From contig NZ_VUMG01000001.1 in NCBI RefSeq assembly GCF_009696315.1, positions 744,001-808,000 on the forward strand: a DNA stretch of 64,000 nucleotides. Direction: 5' to 3'. The translations under genes were made by a program, and so were the position numbers. Shown here in pieces: positions 1-9,007 of the stretch (its first letter is position 1; the number at the start of each line of letters is the position of its first letter). The notes under the pieces are model-generated. The model was given only the letters and a program-made list of their open reading frames with translations. It ran no database searches and was not told where the DNA came from. Source of the stretch: Cutibacterium porci (GTDB lineage Bacteria; Actinomycetota; Actinomycetes; Propionibacteriales; Propionibacteriaceae).

Positions 1-466
1 GAGCGCCGGTCTCTTCGCATACGTCAAGCACGCGAAACAGCGCGGTGGGGGCATTGCCGATAGCGACAATGGCTCCGTCGAGTTTGCCTTCCTCGGCCCA
101 CAAGTCCACTGCGGCGCAGGTCTTCGTCATGTTTTTCGTGTGAGCGATTTCGGCCAGGCGAGGATCCTTGATGTAGCAGATCGTGTCGTTGTCGCGCGGA
201 AGTCGGGATCGGATGATACCAGTGGCCGTCATGGAGGAATCACACAGAATCGGCGCACCATCCCCTAGGGCTTTGCGAGCTGCCGTCACCACTGCCGGGG
301 TAAAAGCGATGTCGTCGGCGATGGCCGGATCGGCAGCGGCGTGGATCATTCGGACGACGACACCCTCCACGTCAGTAGGGAAGCGATCCAGATTCGCCTC
401 GGAGCGAATAATGCGGAAAGACTCGCGGTAGATGTCGGATCCGTTATTGACGTACTCGTGGGCCAC
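1..466 (-). CDS. cobH: Precorrin-8X methylmutase, 3'-truncated by the window edge
   Basis: Reading leftward from a GTG at 466, preceded by CAGGAG, the protein begins V-A-H-E-Y-V-N-N-G-S-D-I-Y. It continues with the family-typical stretch R-M-I-H-A-A-A-D-P and later C-D-S-S-M-T-A-T-G-I. This matches CobH/CbiC, which moves the C-11 methyl group to C-12 to give hydrogenobyrinate or cobyrinate precursors in the cytosol. About 155 residues of an expected ~210 lie in the window and the C-terminus is off the left edge. It diverges from cbiM, so the B12 genes continue to the left. The family call is strong because the active-site region is intact. Confidence 0.93.
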   Translation of the reverse strand, partial: MAHEYVNNGSDIYRESFRIIRSEANLDRFPTDVEGVVVRMIHAAADPAIADDIAFTPAVVTAARKALGDGAPILCDSSMTATGIIRSRLPRDNDTICYIKDPRLAEIAHTKNMTKTCAAVDLWAEEGKLDGAIVAIGNAPTALFRVLDVCEETGA

Positions 467-619
467 GATGTTGCTCCTGACGGCAGGGAAGGCTTAGGGT
501 AATTCCTTGGAAGCGTAACACCAAGCCACCGCCTAGTAATACTGGCGGAATACTGCTTAGGCAATCCTTGGATTTAGCCTTGGGAGCGGCTGTGTTTGAC
601 TGGCTTCTGTACAACTCAA

Positions 620-757
620 GAATGTCCTGATGACGTGGTTGAAGCCGGGGAACGCCGGCACGGACGCGCCACTGTGAACGATCCTATTGTGGATCGGAAG
701 TCAGATCTGCTGCGTATATCAGGCCTTTCCAGGACGGGACGCGAATCCCGAGAAAGG
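620..757 (+). promoter_or_regulatory. Cobalamin riboswitch with RBS-sequestering hairpin before cbiM
   Basis: The B12-box core GCGCCACTGTGA lies at 666-677, preceded by GAAGCCGGGGAA and followed by AAGTCAGA around 698-705, as in adenosylcobalamin riboswitches. Just downstream, CCTTTC (724-729) can pair with GAAAGG (752-757) and CGGGA (735-739) with TCCCG (746-750). The outer stem buries the AAAGGAG ribosome-binding site of cbiM, whose ATG is at 770. This suggests translational control of cobalt import by B12. The exact 5' edge is uncertain. Confidence 0.88.
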
Positions 758-769
758 AGATGACACCTC

Positions 770-1453
770 ATGCACATTGCTGAGGGGATTCTCTCACCCA
801 CCCAGTGTGCAGTCTGGTATGCCGCAGCTGCACCGTTCGTGATCCATGGCGGCTACCGAGTCGTCAAGGAAGTCAAGGAGCACCCCGAGAACAAACTTCT
901 ACTCGCTACTGCGGGTGCTTTCACATTCGTACTCTCGGCCATCAAGCTTCCCAGTGTGACAGGATCGTCCTCGCATCCCACGGGAACCGGAGTCGGTGCC
1001 GCTCTGTTCAAACCGCCGGTCATGGCATTCTTGGGAATGATCGTGCTGATCTTCCAGGCCCTGCTGCTGGCCCACGGGGGAATCTCGACGCTGGGGGCCA
1101 ACACGTTCTCGATGGCTATCGCGGGGCCGTGGGCTGGATACGCCTTCTATAAACTCACGAAGAAACTTCGTGGGCCTGACGCGTTGGCGATCTTTCTATG
1201 CATGGTCTTCTCTGATTTCATCACCTACGTCGTCACGAGCTTCCAGCTAGCTTTTGCCTTCCCGGATCCTGCTAGTGGTTTCTGGGGTGCCGTCGGCAAG
1301 TTCCTCGGCATCTTCGCCACGACCCAGATCCCGCTGGCCCTTATCGAGGGCCTCGTTGGCATCTTGCTGTTCCGTTTCCTTGCCAAGGTCGCAGCCCCGC
1401 AGCTCCAGCAGCTCGGCGTGCTCGGCAACACCAAGGAGGTGGCTCATGCCTGA
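770..1453 (+). CDS. cbiM: Cobalt ECF transporter, substrate-specific membrane subunit CbiM
   Basis: The protein is 227 aa with six or so hydrophobic segments. The N-terminus M-H-I-A-E-G-I-L-S carries the invariant His2, which in this family binds the cobalt ion together with the free amino terminus. It is the S-component of the CbiMNQO energy-coupling-factor importer in the cytoplasmic membrane and supplies Co2+ for corrin-ring insertion. It is the first gene of the operon, sits directly under a cobalamin riboswitch, and overlaps cbiN by 8 bases. Length and start match the family. The start cannot lie further upstream because His2 must be the second residue. Confidence 0.96.
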   Translation: MHIAEGILSPTQCAVWYAAAAPFVIHGGYRVVKEVKEHPENKLLLATAGAFTFVLSAIKLPSVTGSSSHPTGTGVGAALFKPPVMAFLGMIVLIFQALLLAHGGISTLGANTFSMAIAGPWAGYAFYKLTKKLRGPDALAIFLCMVFSDFITYVVTSFQLAFAFPDPASGFWGAVGKFLGIFATTQIPLALIEGLVGILLFRFLAKVAAPQLQQLGVLGNTKEVAHA

Positions 1454-1880
1454 GAACACTGTCGCTAAGGCCCATCAGGACAATTCACTGACCGGCAAAA
1501 GCACATGGGTAACCCCGGTCATCATCGTTCTCGTTGTTGCCCTCTTCGTCATCAGCATGGTTCTCGGTGCCAAGAAGACCAGTGGCGGTGAGGAAGGTTT
1601 CGGGGGAACTGACGACGCCGCAGCTGAGGCCGCAGAGCAGGCCGGTGCCAAGAAATGGATCGAGCCGATCTTCGAACCGAACTCGGGTGAGGTTGAGTCC
1701 GGTCTGTTCGCGCTTCAGGCGGCTCTCGGCGCTGGCATCGCAGGGTATGCTCTCGGGCGCATGAGCGGTCGCGCGAAAGGCCGCGAGGAGGCCGAGCGCG
1801 CCTCCGACCTCCATAGTGTTGACGATGTGCCTGAGGCCGCCGTCATCACATCGGAAGCCAATGCGACTACCAAGTCATGA
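1446..1880 (+). CDS. cbiN: Cobalt ECF transporter accessory subunit CbiN
   Basis: The protein is 144 aa with one N-terminal transmembrane helix (about residues 19-40). It then has the CbiN signature F-G-G-T-D-D-A-A-A-E-A, an E-P-I-F-E-P-x-S-G-E-V-E-S segment, and a second helix ending G-A-G-I-A-G-Y-A-L-G. CbiN assists CbiM in loading cobalt. The ATG overlaps the end of cbiM, indicating translational coupling. After the second helix there is an unusually long charged tail of about 40 residues rich in Arg, Glu and Ala, whereas most CbiN proteins are near 90-105 aa. The identity is clear; the role of the tail is unknown. Confidence 0.93.
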   Translation: MPENTVAKAHQDNSLTGKSTWVTPVIIVLVVALFVISMVLGAKKTSGGEEGFGGTDDAAAEAAEQAGAKKWIEPIFEPNSGEVESGLFALQAALGAGIAGYALGRMSGRAKGREEAERASDLHSVDDVPEAAVITSEANATTKS

Positions 1881-2722
1881 CGATTACCTCTCTCGACGAC
1901 GCCGCCTGGGATTCCCCCTGGCGGCGTCGTCCAGTCGGGGAAAAGGTTGCTCTGTCGGCAGCTCTTCTTCTGACTGCTCTGTGCACCCCATCAATGGAGT
2001 CCTCGCGGTGGGTAAGCCCGGTCGTGGGATCTGGTATTTGGCCTGGTGCCTTACTGGCTGGGATCGTCAGCGTCATTGTTATTTTGGGTCCAGCCCGCAT
2101 TGCTGGACGAGTGCTGTGGCAGGCAGTCGTGGCCCCGCTCGTCTTCCTCATCATCGGCGGAATATCCGTTCTTGTTAGCCTTGGTTCCACCCCGGTCGGG
2201 ACGGTCTGGTGGCATGCCGGATGGTTCAGTATTGGACCGGTCTCCACTGCCCAGGCGATGTCGCTGGTTGAACATGGCGTATGCGGCACCCTCACCCTCA
2301 TGGTGCTGGCGGTCACCACCCCGATGGTCGACCTTCTGACGTGGCTGCGGAAGTTCCATATCCCTGATCCGTTGCTAGAGATCGCCTCCCTGACATATCG
2401 GCTTATTTTTGTGCTGCTTGACACCGTTGTGACGGCCAGCGAAGCCCAGCACGCCCGCCTCGGCGATTCCCCGGCTGGACGATTCGGTGGCCTCAACCGG
2501 CGTATGAATAACACGGCGGCATTGATGGGATCAGTGGGAATCCGGGCATGGACGAGGGCTAACCGCCTCAACGACGGATTGGTCAACCGAGGCTTTGAGT
2601 CCGCACTAGTCACCCTACCCATTACGCGCACCGGTTCGGTGCGCTACAAGATCGTCGTCGTCATTGTCGTTGTTGCCGTGTGGGCGATCAGCTGGACGAC
2701 GACCGGAAGGATTTTCAGATGA
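1877..2722 (+). CDS. cbiQ: Cobalt ECF transporter transmembrane (T) subunit CbiQ
   Basis: The 281 aa membrane protein starts in an ATGA overlap with cbiN. It has several hydrophobic segments and, between about residues 140 and 230, the coupling-helix region [19 protein letters not shown] and A-R-L-G-D, typical of ECF T-components. CbiQ links the cobalt-binding CbiMN to the CbiO ATPase in the cytoplasmic membrane. It also overlaps cbiO by ATGA, so cbiM, cbiN, cbiQ and cbiO form one translationally coupled unit under the riboswitch at 620-757. Confidence 0.93.
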   Translation: MTITSLDDAAWDSPWRRRPVGEKVALSAALLLTALCTPSMESSRWVSPVVGSGIWPGALLAGIVSVIVILGPARIAGRVLWQAVVAPLVFLIIGGISVLVSLGSTPVGTVWWHAGWFSIGPVSTAQAMSLVEHGVCGTLTLMVLAVTTPMVDLLTWLRKFHIPDPLLEIASLTYRLIFVLLDTVVTASEAQHARLGDSPAGRFGGLNRRMNNTAALMGSVGIRAWTRANRLNDGLVNRGFESALVTLPITRTGSVRYKIVVVIVVVAVWAISWTTTGRIFR

Positions 2723-3555
2723 GTGCCGACGTCTTGTTGTCCACTGACCACCTGTACGCCACCCACCCGGGCCGTCCTATGGTGCTCACCGACGTCAATG
2801 TCTCATTCAGCGCCGGGGTTCGCGTTGCGATTCTGGGAGCTAATGGGTCTGGAAAGACGACCCTCATGCGTTGCCTGTCCGGTTCACTTAAGCCTGCCAA
2901 GGGCTGCGTCATGAGGGGCAATACCGTGCTCGGCTACGGGCGTGCTCACCTGCGCGAGCATCGACGAGCCGTTCAGCTCGTCCTGCAAGACCCCGACGAT
3001 CAGCTATTTAGTGCTGATGTCAGCCAGGACGTCTCTTTCGGCCCGATGAATATGGGCTTGGATGTTGACGAGGTGCGCGACCGGGTGTCCGAAGCCTTAG
3101 ACCTACTTGGGGCAAGTCACTTGGCCGAGCGTGCGACGTATCAGCTGTCTTATGGTGAGCGCAAACGGATAGCGGTGGCCGGTGCTGTGGCCATGCGTCC
3201 TGATTTGTTGCTCCTTGATGAGCCCACCGCTGGACTTGATCCAGTCGGAGTTACTCAAATGCTCGAAGCTTTGGATAGGTTGCGCGATCACGGAACGACA
3301 GTGGCAATGGCTACCCACGACGTCGACCTGGCTTTGGCTTGGGCGGATGAGGCTCTCATCGTTGTTGATGGCGGAGTGCGTCAAGGTCCGATTGACGAAT
3401 TGCTGGCGGATGCGTCCATTGTGAAGAAGGCTCATTTGCACCTGCCATGGCCCCTCGAGTTGGCTCGCCGCCTTGGCCTAGACGAGCGGCCCCGAACTAT
3501 GGGCGAGGTCGCGGCGATGCTCTCACGTAGGCCTTCACCGAGCGTCGCACATTAA
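2719..3555 (+). CDS. cbiO: Cobalt ECF transporter ATPase CbiO
   Basis: The 278 aa ABC ATPase shows Walker [10 protein letters not shown] at residues 40-48, a Q-loop [11 protein letters not shown], the signature L-S-Y-G-E-R-K-R, Walker [11 protein letters not shown] and a switch His in A-T-H-D-V. The Q-loop sequence with D-P-D-D-Q-L-F is characteristic of ECF-type ATPases. The chosen ATG overlaps the cbiQ stop (ATGA). An in-frame start 39 bases upstream lies inside cbiQ and is less likely. It hydrolyses ATP on the cytosolic face to drive cobalt uptake by CbiMNQ. Confidence 0.96.
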   Translation: MSADVLLSTDHLYATHPGRPMVLTDVNVSFSAGVRVAILGANGSGKTTLMRCLSGSLKPAKGCVMRGNTVLGYGRAHLREHRRAVQLVLQDPDDQLFSADVSQDVSFGPMNMGLDVDEVRDRVSEALDLLGASHLAERATYQLSYGERKRIAVAGAVAMRPDLLLLDEPTAGLDPVGVTQMLEALDRLRDHGTTVAMATHDVDLALAWADEALIVVDGGVRQGPIDELLADASIVKKAHLHLPWPLELARRLGLDERPRTMGEVAAMLSRRPSPSVAH

Positions 3556-3598
3556 CGCAGTTATCCCTAGCGGCCAGGATGATGCAGTATCGCCGCTG

Positions 3599-4195
3599 TC
3601 ATTGTGTGCACTGCCATGTCCACGCCACGACGGTGCGGGCCGGCTTCCAGCCGCGCAGCCGACCGATGCTGTCAGCGGTCTCAACTCCAAGTCTCATCAG
3701 ATCGCCGCCCAGATCGCGGTGTAAAGCCTCGATCAGCATCTCGGCTTCCATCGTCACCCCATGGACGACGAGGCGCCCCCCGATAGGGAGGCGAGCTCGA
3801 CACTGGGTGACGAGGGTTTCGGTGACACCGCCACCGATGAAGATCGCGTCTGGGTCTGGCAGCCCGTCGGGTAGTCCCTGTGTCAGGTCGGCATCCACGA
3901 CCTTGAACTGACCGGGCAAGGTGAGTGCAGCCGCATTGGTACGAGCGTTGGCGGCTCGTTCCGCCTTGCGCTCTACCCCGAGGGCCCGGCAACTCGGATC
4001 AGTGCGGCACCATTCCACTGCGATTGACCCGGCACCAGTCCCCAGATCCCACAGCAGCTGCCCTGGCATCGGCCGCAGGGCAGCCAGCGCAACCGCGCGT
4101 ATTGGGTGTTTGGTGATGAGGCCGTCGTGAACGAAATGCTGTTCGTCCAAGCCAGGGGTACGTCCGAGAAGGGTGGTGTCAGGATCATGGGTCAT
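3599..4195 (-). CDS. cbiT: Precorrin-6Y C15-methyltransferase (decarboxylating), CbiT type
   Basis: The 198 aa protein opens with P-G-L-D-E-Q-H-F-V-H-D-G-L-I-T-K, a conserved CbiT substrate-loop motif. It then has the SAM-binding motif D-L-G-T-G-A-G-S-I-A-V-E-W around residues 50-62 and I-F-I-G-G-G-V near 117. It methylates C-15 and decarboxylates the C-12 acetate of precorrin-6B, or the cobalt form. It stands as a separate protein and not fused to the CbiE domain as in CobL; a CbiE partner is not visible here and may lie left of the window. It is convergent with cbiO and divergent from cobO. Confidence 0.9.
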   Translation of the reverse strand: MTHDPDTTLLGRTPGLDEQHFVHDGLITKHPIRAVALAALRPMPGQLLWDLGTGAGSIAVEWCRTDPSCRALGVERKAERAANARTNAAALTLPGQFKVVDADLTQGLPDGLPDPDAIFIGGGVTETLVTQCRARLPIGGRLVVHGVTMEAEMLIEALHRDLGGDLMRLGVETADSIGRLRGWKPARTVVAWTWQCTQ

Positions 4196-4254
4196 GTGGG
4201 AAGCCTAGGGCAGTGTGGTGTGAGGACAACACGGCCCATATGACAGAATCGGAT

Positions 4255-4394
4255 ACGACCCGCGGGGAGGAATCCGGTGTGAATCCGGAGCGGTCCCGCC
4301 ACTGTGAGCGCCTCAGCGCAAGCCAGGTCGATCCCGCTGGTCAGGTCGCGGAAGTCCCGCGACGCGACGGGCGCGGACCCGCAAGGAGGTTATT
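4255..4394 (+). promoter_or_regulatory. Cobalamin riboswitch before cobO
   Basis: The segment has GGTGTGAATCCGGAGCGG followed by the near-perfect B12 box GTCCCGCCACTGTGA (4293-4307) and AAGCCAGGTCGA (4320-4331), the conserved order of adenosylcobalamin riboswitches. Downstream, CGCGG/CCCGCG and CGGG/CCCG inverted repeats (about 4347-4383) abut the AAGGAGG ribosome-binding site of cobO at 4383-4389. It probably controls cobO and the overlapping cobB-cobC gene. Exact boundaries are approximate. Confidence 0.92.
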
Positions 4395-4395
4395 C

Positions 4396-5007
4396 ATGCC
4401 GCACGCGCGCACTGGCGCCGAACCCAACGACGGACTGTCCACAAGGCAACGGCGGCTACGCCCGGTTTTGGCGGTGAACACCGGTGACGGCAAAGGAAAG
4501 ACAACGGCAGCCGTAGGAACCGCCCTGCGTGCCTGGCATCAGGGATGGCGAGTTGGCGTCTTTCAGTTCGTGAAGTCCGGGCGCTGGCATGTCGGTGAGG
4601 AAGATGCTCTTCGGGCGCTCGGACAGCTGCACGACGAGACCGGCGTCGGGGGGCCTGTTACGTGGGAAGTGATGGGTACCGGGTGGTCGTGGGCGCGGTC
4701 TTTTGATGCTGGCAACCCTGAAGCTGCCGCCCGGGAAGGATGGCGTCACGTTGCTGGCCTGTTGGCTGACGAGGCGCTCGACTTTTACCTTCTTGATGAG
4801 TTCACGTATCCGATGGACTGGGGATGGCTTGACGTCGACGAGGTTGTCAAGGCCCTCGTTAATCGTCCGGGAATCCAGCATGTCGTCATTACTGGTCGTC
4901 GAGCACCCGATGCGCTCATCGACGCGGCCGACATCGTCACCGAGATGACGAAAATTAAGCACCCGTTTGACCTCGGCCAACGTGGCCAGGCAGGAATCGA
5001 GTGGTGA
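4396..5007 (+). CDS. cobO: Cob(I)yrinic acid a,c-diamide adenosyltransferase
   Basis: The 203 aa protein has P-loop G-D-G-K-G-K-T-T-A-A-V-G near residues 32-43, F-Q-F-V-K-S-G-R-W-H-V-G-E and the L-L-D-E-F-T-Y motif, all typical of CobA/CobO (BtuR) adenosyltransferases. It adds the 5'-deoxyadenosyl group from ATP to the cobalt of corrinoids. The ATG at 4396 follows AAGGAGG; the open frame extends upstream but only through the riboswitch. Its stop overlaps the next start (TGATG), so it is coupled to the cobB-cobC fusion. Confidence 0.95.
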   Translation: MPHARTGAEPNDGLSTRQRRLRPVLAVNTGDGKGKTTAAVGTALRAWHQGWRVGVFQFVKSGRWHVGEEDALRALGQLHDETGVGGPVTWEVMGTGWSWARSFDAGNPEAAAREGWRHVAGLLADEALDFYLLDEFTYPMDWGWLDVDEVVKALVNRPGIQHVVITGRRAPDALIDAADIVTEMTKIKHPFDLGQRGQAGIEW

Positions 5008-7430
5008 TGCACCTTCCACGGATTCTCGTTGCTGCTCCGGCCTCAGGCGGCGGAAAGACAACCGTTGCTACCGGCCTCATGGCAGCGCTTCGTGCCAGTG
5101 GCCGGCGGGTTGCACCGTTCAAGGTCGGGCCAGACTACATTGATCCTGGATACCACTCGATGGCGAGCGGACGTCCTGGTCGCAACCTCGACTCCGTGAT
5201 GTGCGGTGACGAGCTTATGGCACCTCTGTTAGCCCACGGGTTCATCACCCCCGACCCGGCCGATATTGCGGTCATTGAGGGGGTGATGGGGCTGTTTGAC
5301 GGTCAGCTTGGGACTGGCCGAGGTTCAAGCGCCGAGATTGCCACAACGACGAAAACCCCGGTCGTTGTGGTCGTTGATACCGCTCATGCATCGCTTACCC
5401 ATGCTGCCGTCGTCTCCGGGTTGGCGACGTTTGACCCCGACGTCACCGTCGCGGGAGTAATCCTTAACCGGGTGGCCTCTGCCCGTCACGGTGCCGAAGT
5501 CGCTCGCGGCCTGGACCGACTAGGCATTCCAGTACTCGGCCAGATCCCGCGCACTGAGTCGATCTTTGTGCCGTCACGTCATCTCGGCTTGGTGCCCGCA
5601 GCGGAATGGGAGGATTCCGCCGCCAAAGTTGCCGGATTGGGAGACCTCATTGCTGAGCATGTGGATCTCGACGCGGTGATGGACCTGGCTGCCGCTGCTG
5701 CGGACCTCGACGTCGAGCCGTGGGATCCGATGGCCGCGCTGGAATCTGTCGACTGGCACGCTCATTCTTTCGACGAGCCGCCACTAGTGGGTATTTTTGC
5801 CGGACGCGCCTTCACGTTCCGCTATCCCGAGACCACCGAGATGCTGACCGCTGCAGGATTCCGGGTCGTCGACGTCGATCCACTCAACGATCGACGCCTT
5901 CCTGACGGCATTCGCGGGCTGTATCTGGGGGGAGGCTTCCCCGAAATGCACGCAGCCGATCTGGAAACTAACTCGGAGCTGGCGGCCGATGTGCGGCGCC
6001 GCGCAGAGGCCGGGATGCCGATCGTCGCTGAGTGCGCCGGATTGCTGTATCTGTGTCGCCATCTTGACGGACACGAGATGGCTGGCGTGCTACCGATGGA
6101 TGCGGCTATGGCAAAGCGGCTTACGATGGGGTACCGCGTCGCGACACGTGACTCCATCAGCGTCGTTGGCCACGAATTCCACCGCACCACGACGACTCTG
6201 CTGTCCGGTCTTGAGCCGGCGTGGCACATCACAATGCCCGACGGAGCCGATCGCGCCGAAGGAGCCTTGGCTGACCCAGCAGGAGTAGGACGGCCCACCA
6301 TCCAGGCGTCGTACCTGCACCTGCATTGGGCCGGCCAGCCTGCCCAAGCAGCGTGGTTTTCTCGCGAGGTGGCCAGGTTCCACGCGAGCCGACGTGGCCG
6401 AGACGGTGAACCCGATCTCAACCATCACGGGGATCGCGACATTGCCGATGGTCTCATCGACCTGGCCGTCAACGTCCGCGTGGCCGAGCCTCCGCAGTGG
6501 CTGCGCGACGCCGTCACCTCTACCGAGCATGAGTGGGCTCGTTACCCTGACGCCACACCAGCTCGCGATGCCCTAGCCGTCATGCATGGGGTGCCAACCG
6601 ACATGGTGCTGCCCACCGCTGGTGCCGCAGAGGCCTTCCCACTCATCGCGGCTCTTGAACCGCGTCGCGCAGTGATCGTCCACCCCCAATTTACCGAGCC
6701 AGAGGTTGCTCTGAGAGGGGCGGGCGTCAGCGTCAACCGGTACATTCTCAAAGCTTCCGACGGGTTCACTCTCGATCCGGCCCTGGTGCCCGATGACGCC
6801 GACCTTGTCATTATCGGGAATCCTACGAATCCCACTGGCAGGCTTCACCCTGCCACTGATCTCACAGCCCTGCGTCGTCCAGGAAGGATCCTCGTCGTGG
6901 ACGAGGCCTTCATGGACGCTACCGATGAGTCCCAGTCTCTCATTGGAGGCGATATGGGTGATCTCCTCGTCCTACGTTCCCTGACGAAGACCTACGGGCT
7001 AGCTGGAATCCGGGCAGGATATGTCGTTGGCGATCGGCGACTCATCGCGCGACTGGCGGACCACCAGACTCCATGGTCGGTGTCAACCCCAGCTGTTGCA
7101 GCCATGATCGCCTGCACTAGTGACGAGGCCAGACGCTTCCGGGCCCAGCTACGCGATGATATCCCGGCCGCCCGCGCCGACCTCGTTGAGAGGCTCACAA
7201 ATCTTGGATTGAGCGTCGTCGACTCCGAGGCCCCCTTCGTTCTTGTCAACACAGCATCCCTCAGCGGGAGCTCGATACGCCAACCCCTTGCTGACCGTGG
7301 TTTCGCGGTGAGACGGGGGGAGACGTTCCCTGGGCTAGGACCTACCTGGATCAGGCTCGCAGTGCGTGACTCGAACATCCACGCTGGGCTTGCTCACGCC
7401 ATCTCCGATCTGACAACACACCGCAACTAA
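5007..7430 (+). CDS. cobB: Fusion of cobyrinate a,c-diamide synthase (CobB) and threonine-phosphate decarboxylase-like aminotransferase (CobC/CobD)
   Basis: The product is about 807 aa. Residues 1-460 form a CobB/CbiA amidotransferase: P-loop-like A-P-A-S-G-G-G-K-T-T, K-V-G-P-D-Y-I-D-P-G-Y-H, E-G-V-M-G-L-F-D-G, and a class I-like glutaminase region with a candidate nucleophile Cys343 in V-A-E-C-A-G-L-L-Y. Residues ~475-807 form a PLP-dependent class I/II aminotransferase: N-P-T-N-P-T-G, V-D-E-A-F-M-D and S-L-T-K-T-Y-G-L-A-G-I-R with Lys661 as the likely PLP lysine. Such proteins provide (R)-1-amino-2-propanol phosphate for the nucleotide-loop arm. The two steps act on different substrates, so the fusion probably serves co-expression or complex formation. 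ATG 5007 is chosen for the overlap; GTGs at 5001 and 5004 are alternatives. Confidence 0.93.
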   Translation: MHLPRILVAAPASGGGKTTVATGLMAALRASGRRVAPFKVGPDYIDPGYHSMASGRPGRNLDSVMCGDELMAPLLAHGFITPDPADIAVIEGVMGLFDGQLGTGRGSSAEIATTTKTPVVVVVDTAHASLTHAAVVSGLATFDPDVTVAGVILNRVASARHGAEVARGLDRLGIPVLGQIPRTESIFVPSRHLGLVPAAEWEDSAAKVAGLGDLIAEHVDLDAVMDLAAAAADLDVEPWDPMAALESVDWHAHSFDEPPLVGIFAGRAFTFRYPETTEMLTAAGFRVVDVDPLNDRRLPDGIRGLYLGGGFPEMHAADLETNSELAADVRRRAEAGMPIVAECAGLLYLCRHLDGHEMAGVLPMDAAMAKRLTMGYRVATRDSISVVGHEFHRTTTTLLSGLEPAWHITMPDGADRAEGALADPAGVGRPTIQASYLHLHWAGQPAQAAWFSREVARFHASRRGRDGEPDLNHHGDRDIADGLIDLAVNVRVAEPPQWLRDAVTSTEHEWARYPDATPARDALAVMHGVPTDMVLPTAGAAEAFPLIAALEPRRAVIVHPQFTEPEVALRGAGVSVNRYILKASDGFTLDPALVPDDADLVIIGNPTNPTGRLHPATDLTALRRPGRILVVDEAFMDATDESQSLIGGDMGDLLVLRSLTKTYGLAGIRAGYVVGDRRLIARLADHQTPWSVSTPAVAAMIACTSDEARRFRAQLRDDIPAARADLVERLTNLGLSVVDSEAPFVLVNTASLSGSSIRQPLADRGFAVRRGETFPGLGPTWIRLAVRDSNIHAGLAHAISDLTTHRN

Positions 7431-7439
7431 GGAAGACCA

Positions 7440-8216
7440 ATGACCTATTCCGCAGATCTCGTTCCCGGCACTGTCACCCTTGTTGGTGGTGGCCCTGGTG
7501 ATCCCGGATTGTTGACCGTCGCAGGGCTAGAGGCGGTGCGTCAGGCTGACGTCATCCTCTACGATCGGCTCGCCCCAGTGGCTGTCATGGATGAGAACCC
7601 CCACGCCGAGCGAGTTCCGGTCGGCAAAGTGCCGCGCGGGCCTTACGTTCCCCAGGAGCGCACCAACGAACTGCTCATCGAGCACGCTCAGGCTGGGCGG
7701 AAGGTCGTGCGCCTCAAAGGTGGTGATTCGTTCGTCTTTGGTCGCGGTGGAGAGGAGTGGCAGGCCTGTGCAGCTGCCGGTGTTCCGGTGCGCATCATCC
7801 CCGGTGTCACCTCATGTGTGGCTGGCCCCGAGCTCATGGGGGTTCCGCTGACCCACCGCCACATGGTGCAGGGATTCACCGTCGTGTCGGGCCACGTTGC
7901 ACCTGGTGATACCCGTTCGGAGTTGGATTGGGCCCAAATCGCCAAAACCGGAACCACCCTAGTCATACTCATGGGCGTGGCCCATATTGATGACATCGCC
8001 GCGCGTCTCATCGACGGTGGGCTGGCCGGGGACACCCCAGTCGCTGTCATCGCTGACGCCTCTTTGCCCACTCAGCGCTCCCTGACGACGACTCTCGAAA
8101 AAGCCGCTGAGGATATGGCAACCGCCGGGATCAAACCGCCGGCTATCAGCATCGTCGGTGATGTTGCTGGGCTTGGCCTCGACGAGACCCGGATCCACGA
8201 ACCATCTGATCACTGA
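7440..8216 (+). CDS. cobA: Uroporphyrinogen-III C-methyltransferase
   Basis: The 258 aa SUMT has V-T-L-V-G-G-G-P-G-D-P-G-L-L-T at residues 13-27, D-V-I-L-Y-D-R-L, and V-V-R-L-K-G-G-D-S-F-V-F-G-R-G-G-E-E at about 89-106, the diagnostic motifs of CobA/CysG methylases. It methylates uroporphyrinogen III at C-2 and C-7 to precorrin-2, the branch point to corrin and siroheme. No fused HemD or CysG dehydrogenase domain is present. It lies 9 bases after cobB-cobC, hence probably in the same riboswitch-controlled operon, and converges with cobK. Confidence 0.96.
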   Translation: MTYSADLVPGTVTLVGGGPGDPGLLTVAGLEAVRQADVILYDRLAPVAVMDENPHAERVPVGKVPRGPYVPQERTNELLIEHAQAGRKVVRLKGGDSFVFGRGGEEWQACAAAGVPVRIIPGVTSCVAGPELMGVPLTHRHMVQGFTVVSGHVAPGDTRSELDWAQIAKTGTTLVILMGVAHIDDIAARLIDGGLAGDTPVAVIADASLPTQRSLTTTLEKAAEDMATAGIKPPAISIVGDVAGLGLDETRIHEPSDH

Positions 8217-8220
8217 GGCG

Positions 8221-8973
8221 TTACTTTTCGGCAGATGACGGCTCGTGATCGCGTACCCACTGCACCGCGTCATCGATCGTGCTGAGTTCATCCCCCCAAC
8301 CGGGGGCTGAGCCACGTGACACCATGACGACGTGGACGCCGGTTTGCGCCGCCAACGTGAGTTTCGGGTCGAGGTCGGTGCCTCCGGAGTCCTTGGAGAC
8401 GAGTGTGGCTACTCCCTGCGAAAAGATTTCGCGCTCGCGGTCGAGGGTGAATGGCCCGCGTTCCTGCAACACCGTCCAGCCGTCGGGAAGGTCCTCGGTC
8501 GGGGCGTCGACGCAGCGGACGATCACGTGGCGGGGGCCGAGTGGCAGGTAGTGGCTGATGGGTTGGCGTCCCACTGTCAACAAGATGGTGTCAGGCATCT
8601 CGACGAGAATTTGAGCAGCGCCATCGTGGTCGTTAACCCAATGCCAGCTGGCCGCTTCGGGTTGGGTTCGCCAACTTGGCGGTGCCAGTCGAGCTAGCGG
8701 AAGGTTGAGGTCGCGGCATGCGCGGGCGGCGTGGTCGTGCATTGTTGCGGCGAAGGGGTGGGAGGCGTCCACCATGACCTTGACCTCGTGGTGAGTCAGG
8801 AATTCCTTGAGCCCGTCGATGCCGCCGAAACCACCCAGCCGGGTTGGGCCAGGAATTGGGCGAGGAGATTTCGTGCGTCCCGCCAACGAGGTGCATAGGC
8901 TCACTCCTTCACCGATCAGTCGGGTTGCCAGCTGCCGGGCCTTCGTCGTACCGCCGAGAATGAGGACGTCCAT
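8221..8973 (-). CDS. cobK: Precorrin-6A reductase
   Basis: The 250 aa protein begins M-D-V-L-I-L-G-G-T-T-K-A-R-Q-L-A, the nucleotide-binding start of CobK/CbiJ. It has D-A-S-H-P-F-A-A-T-M near residues 78-87, R-Q-P-I-S-H-Y and V-S-K-D-S-G-G. It reduces the macrocycle of precorrin-6A with NAD(P)H. The ATG at 8973 is preferred because the motif starts there; the open frame continues upstream into the cobT riboswitch on the other strand. It faces cobA tail to tail with 4 bases between them. Confidence 0.94.
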   Translation of the reverse strand: MDVLILGGTTKARQLATRLIGEGVSLCTSLAGRTKSPRPIPGPTRLGGFGGIDGLKEFLTHHEVKVMVDASHPFAATMHDHAARACRDLNLPLARLAPPSWRTQPEAASWHWVNDHDGAAQILVEMPDTILLTVGRQPISHYLPLGPRHVIVRCVDAPTEDLPDGWTVLQERGPFTLDREREIFSQGVATLVSKDSGGTDLDPKLTLAAQTGVHVVMVSRGSAPGWGDELSTIDDAVQWVRDHEPSSAEK

Positions 8974-9007
8974 GCGTCCATCAAACCAGCCTGTGGAACA
9001 ATGAGCC

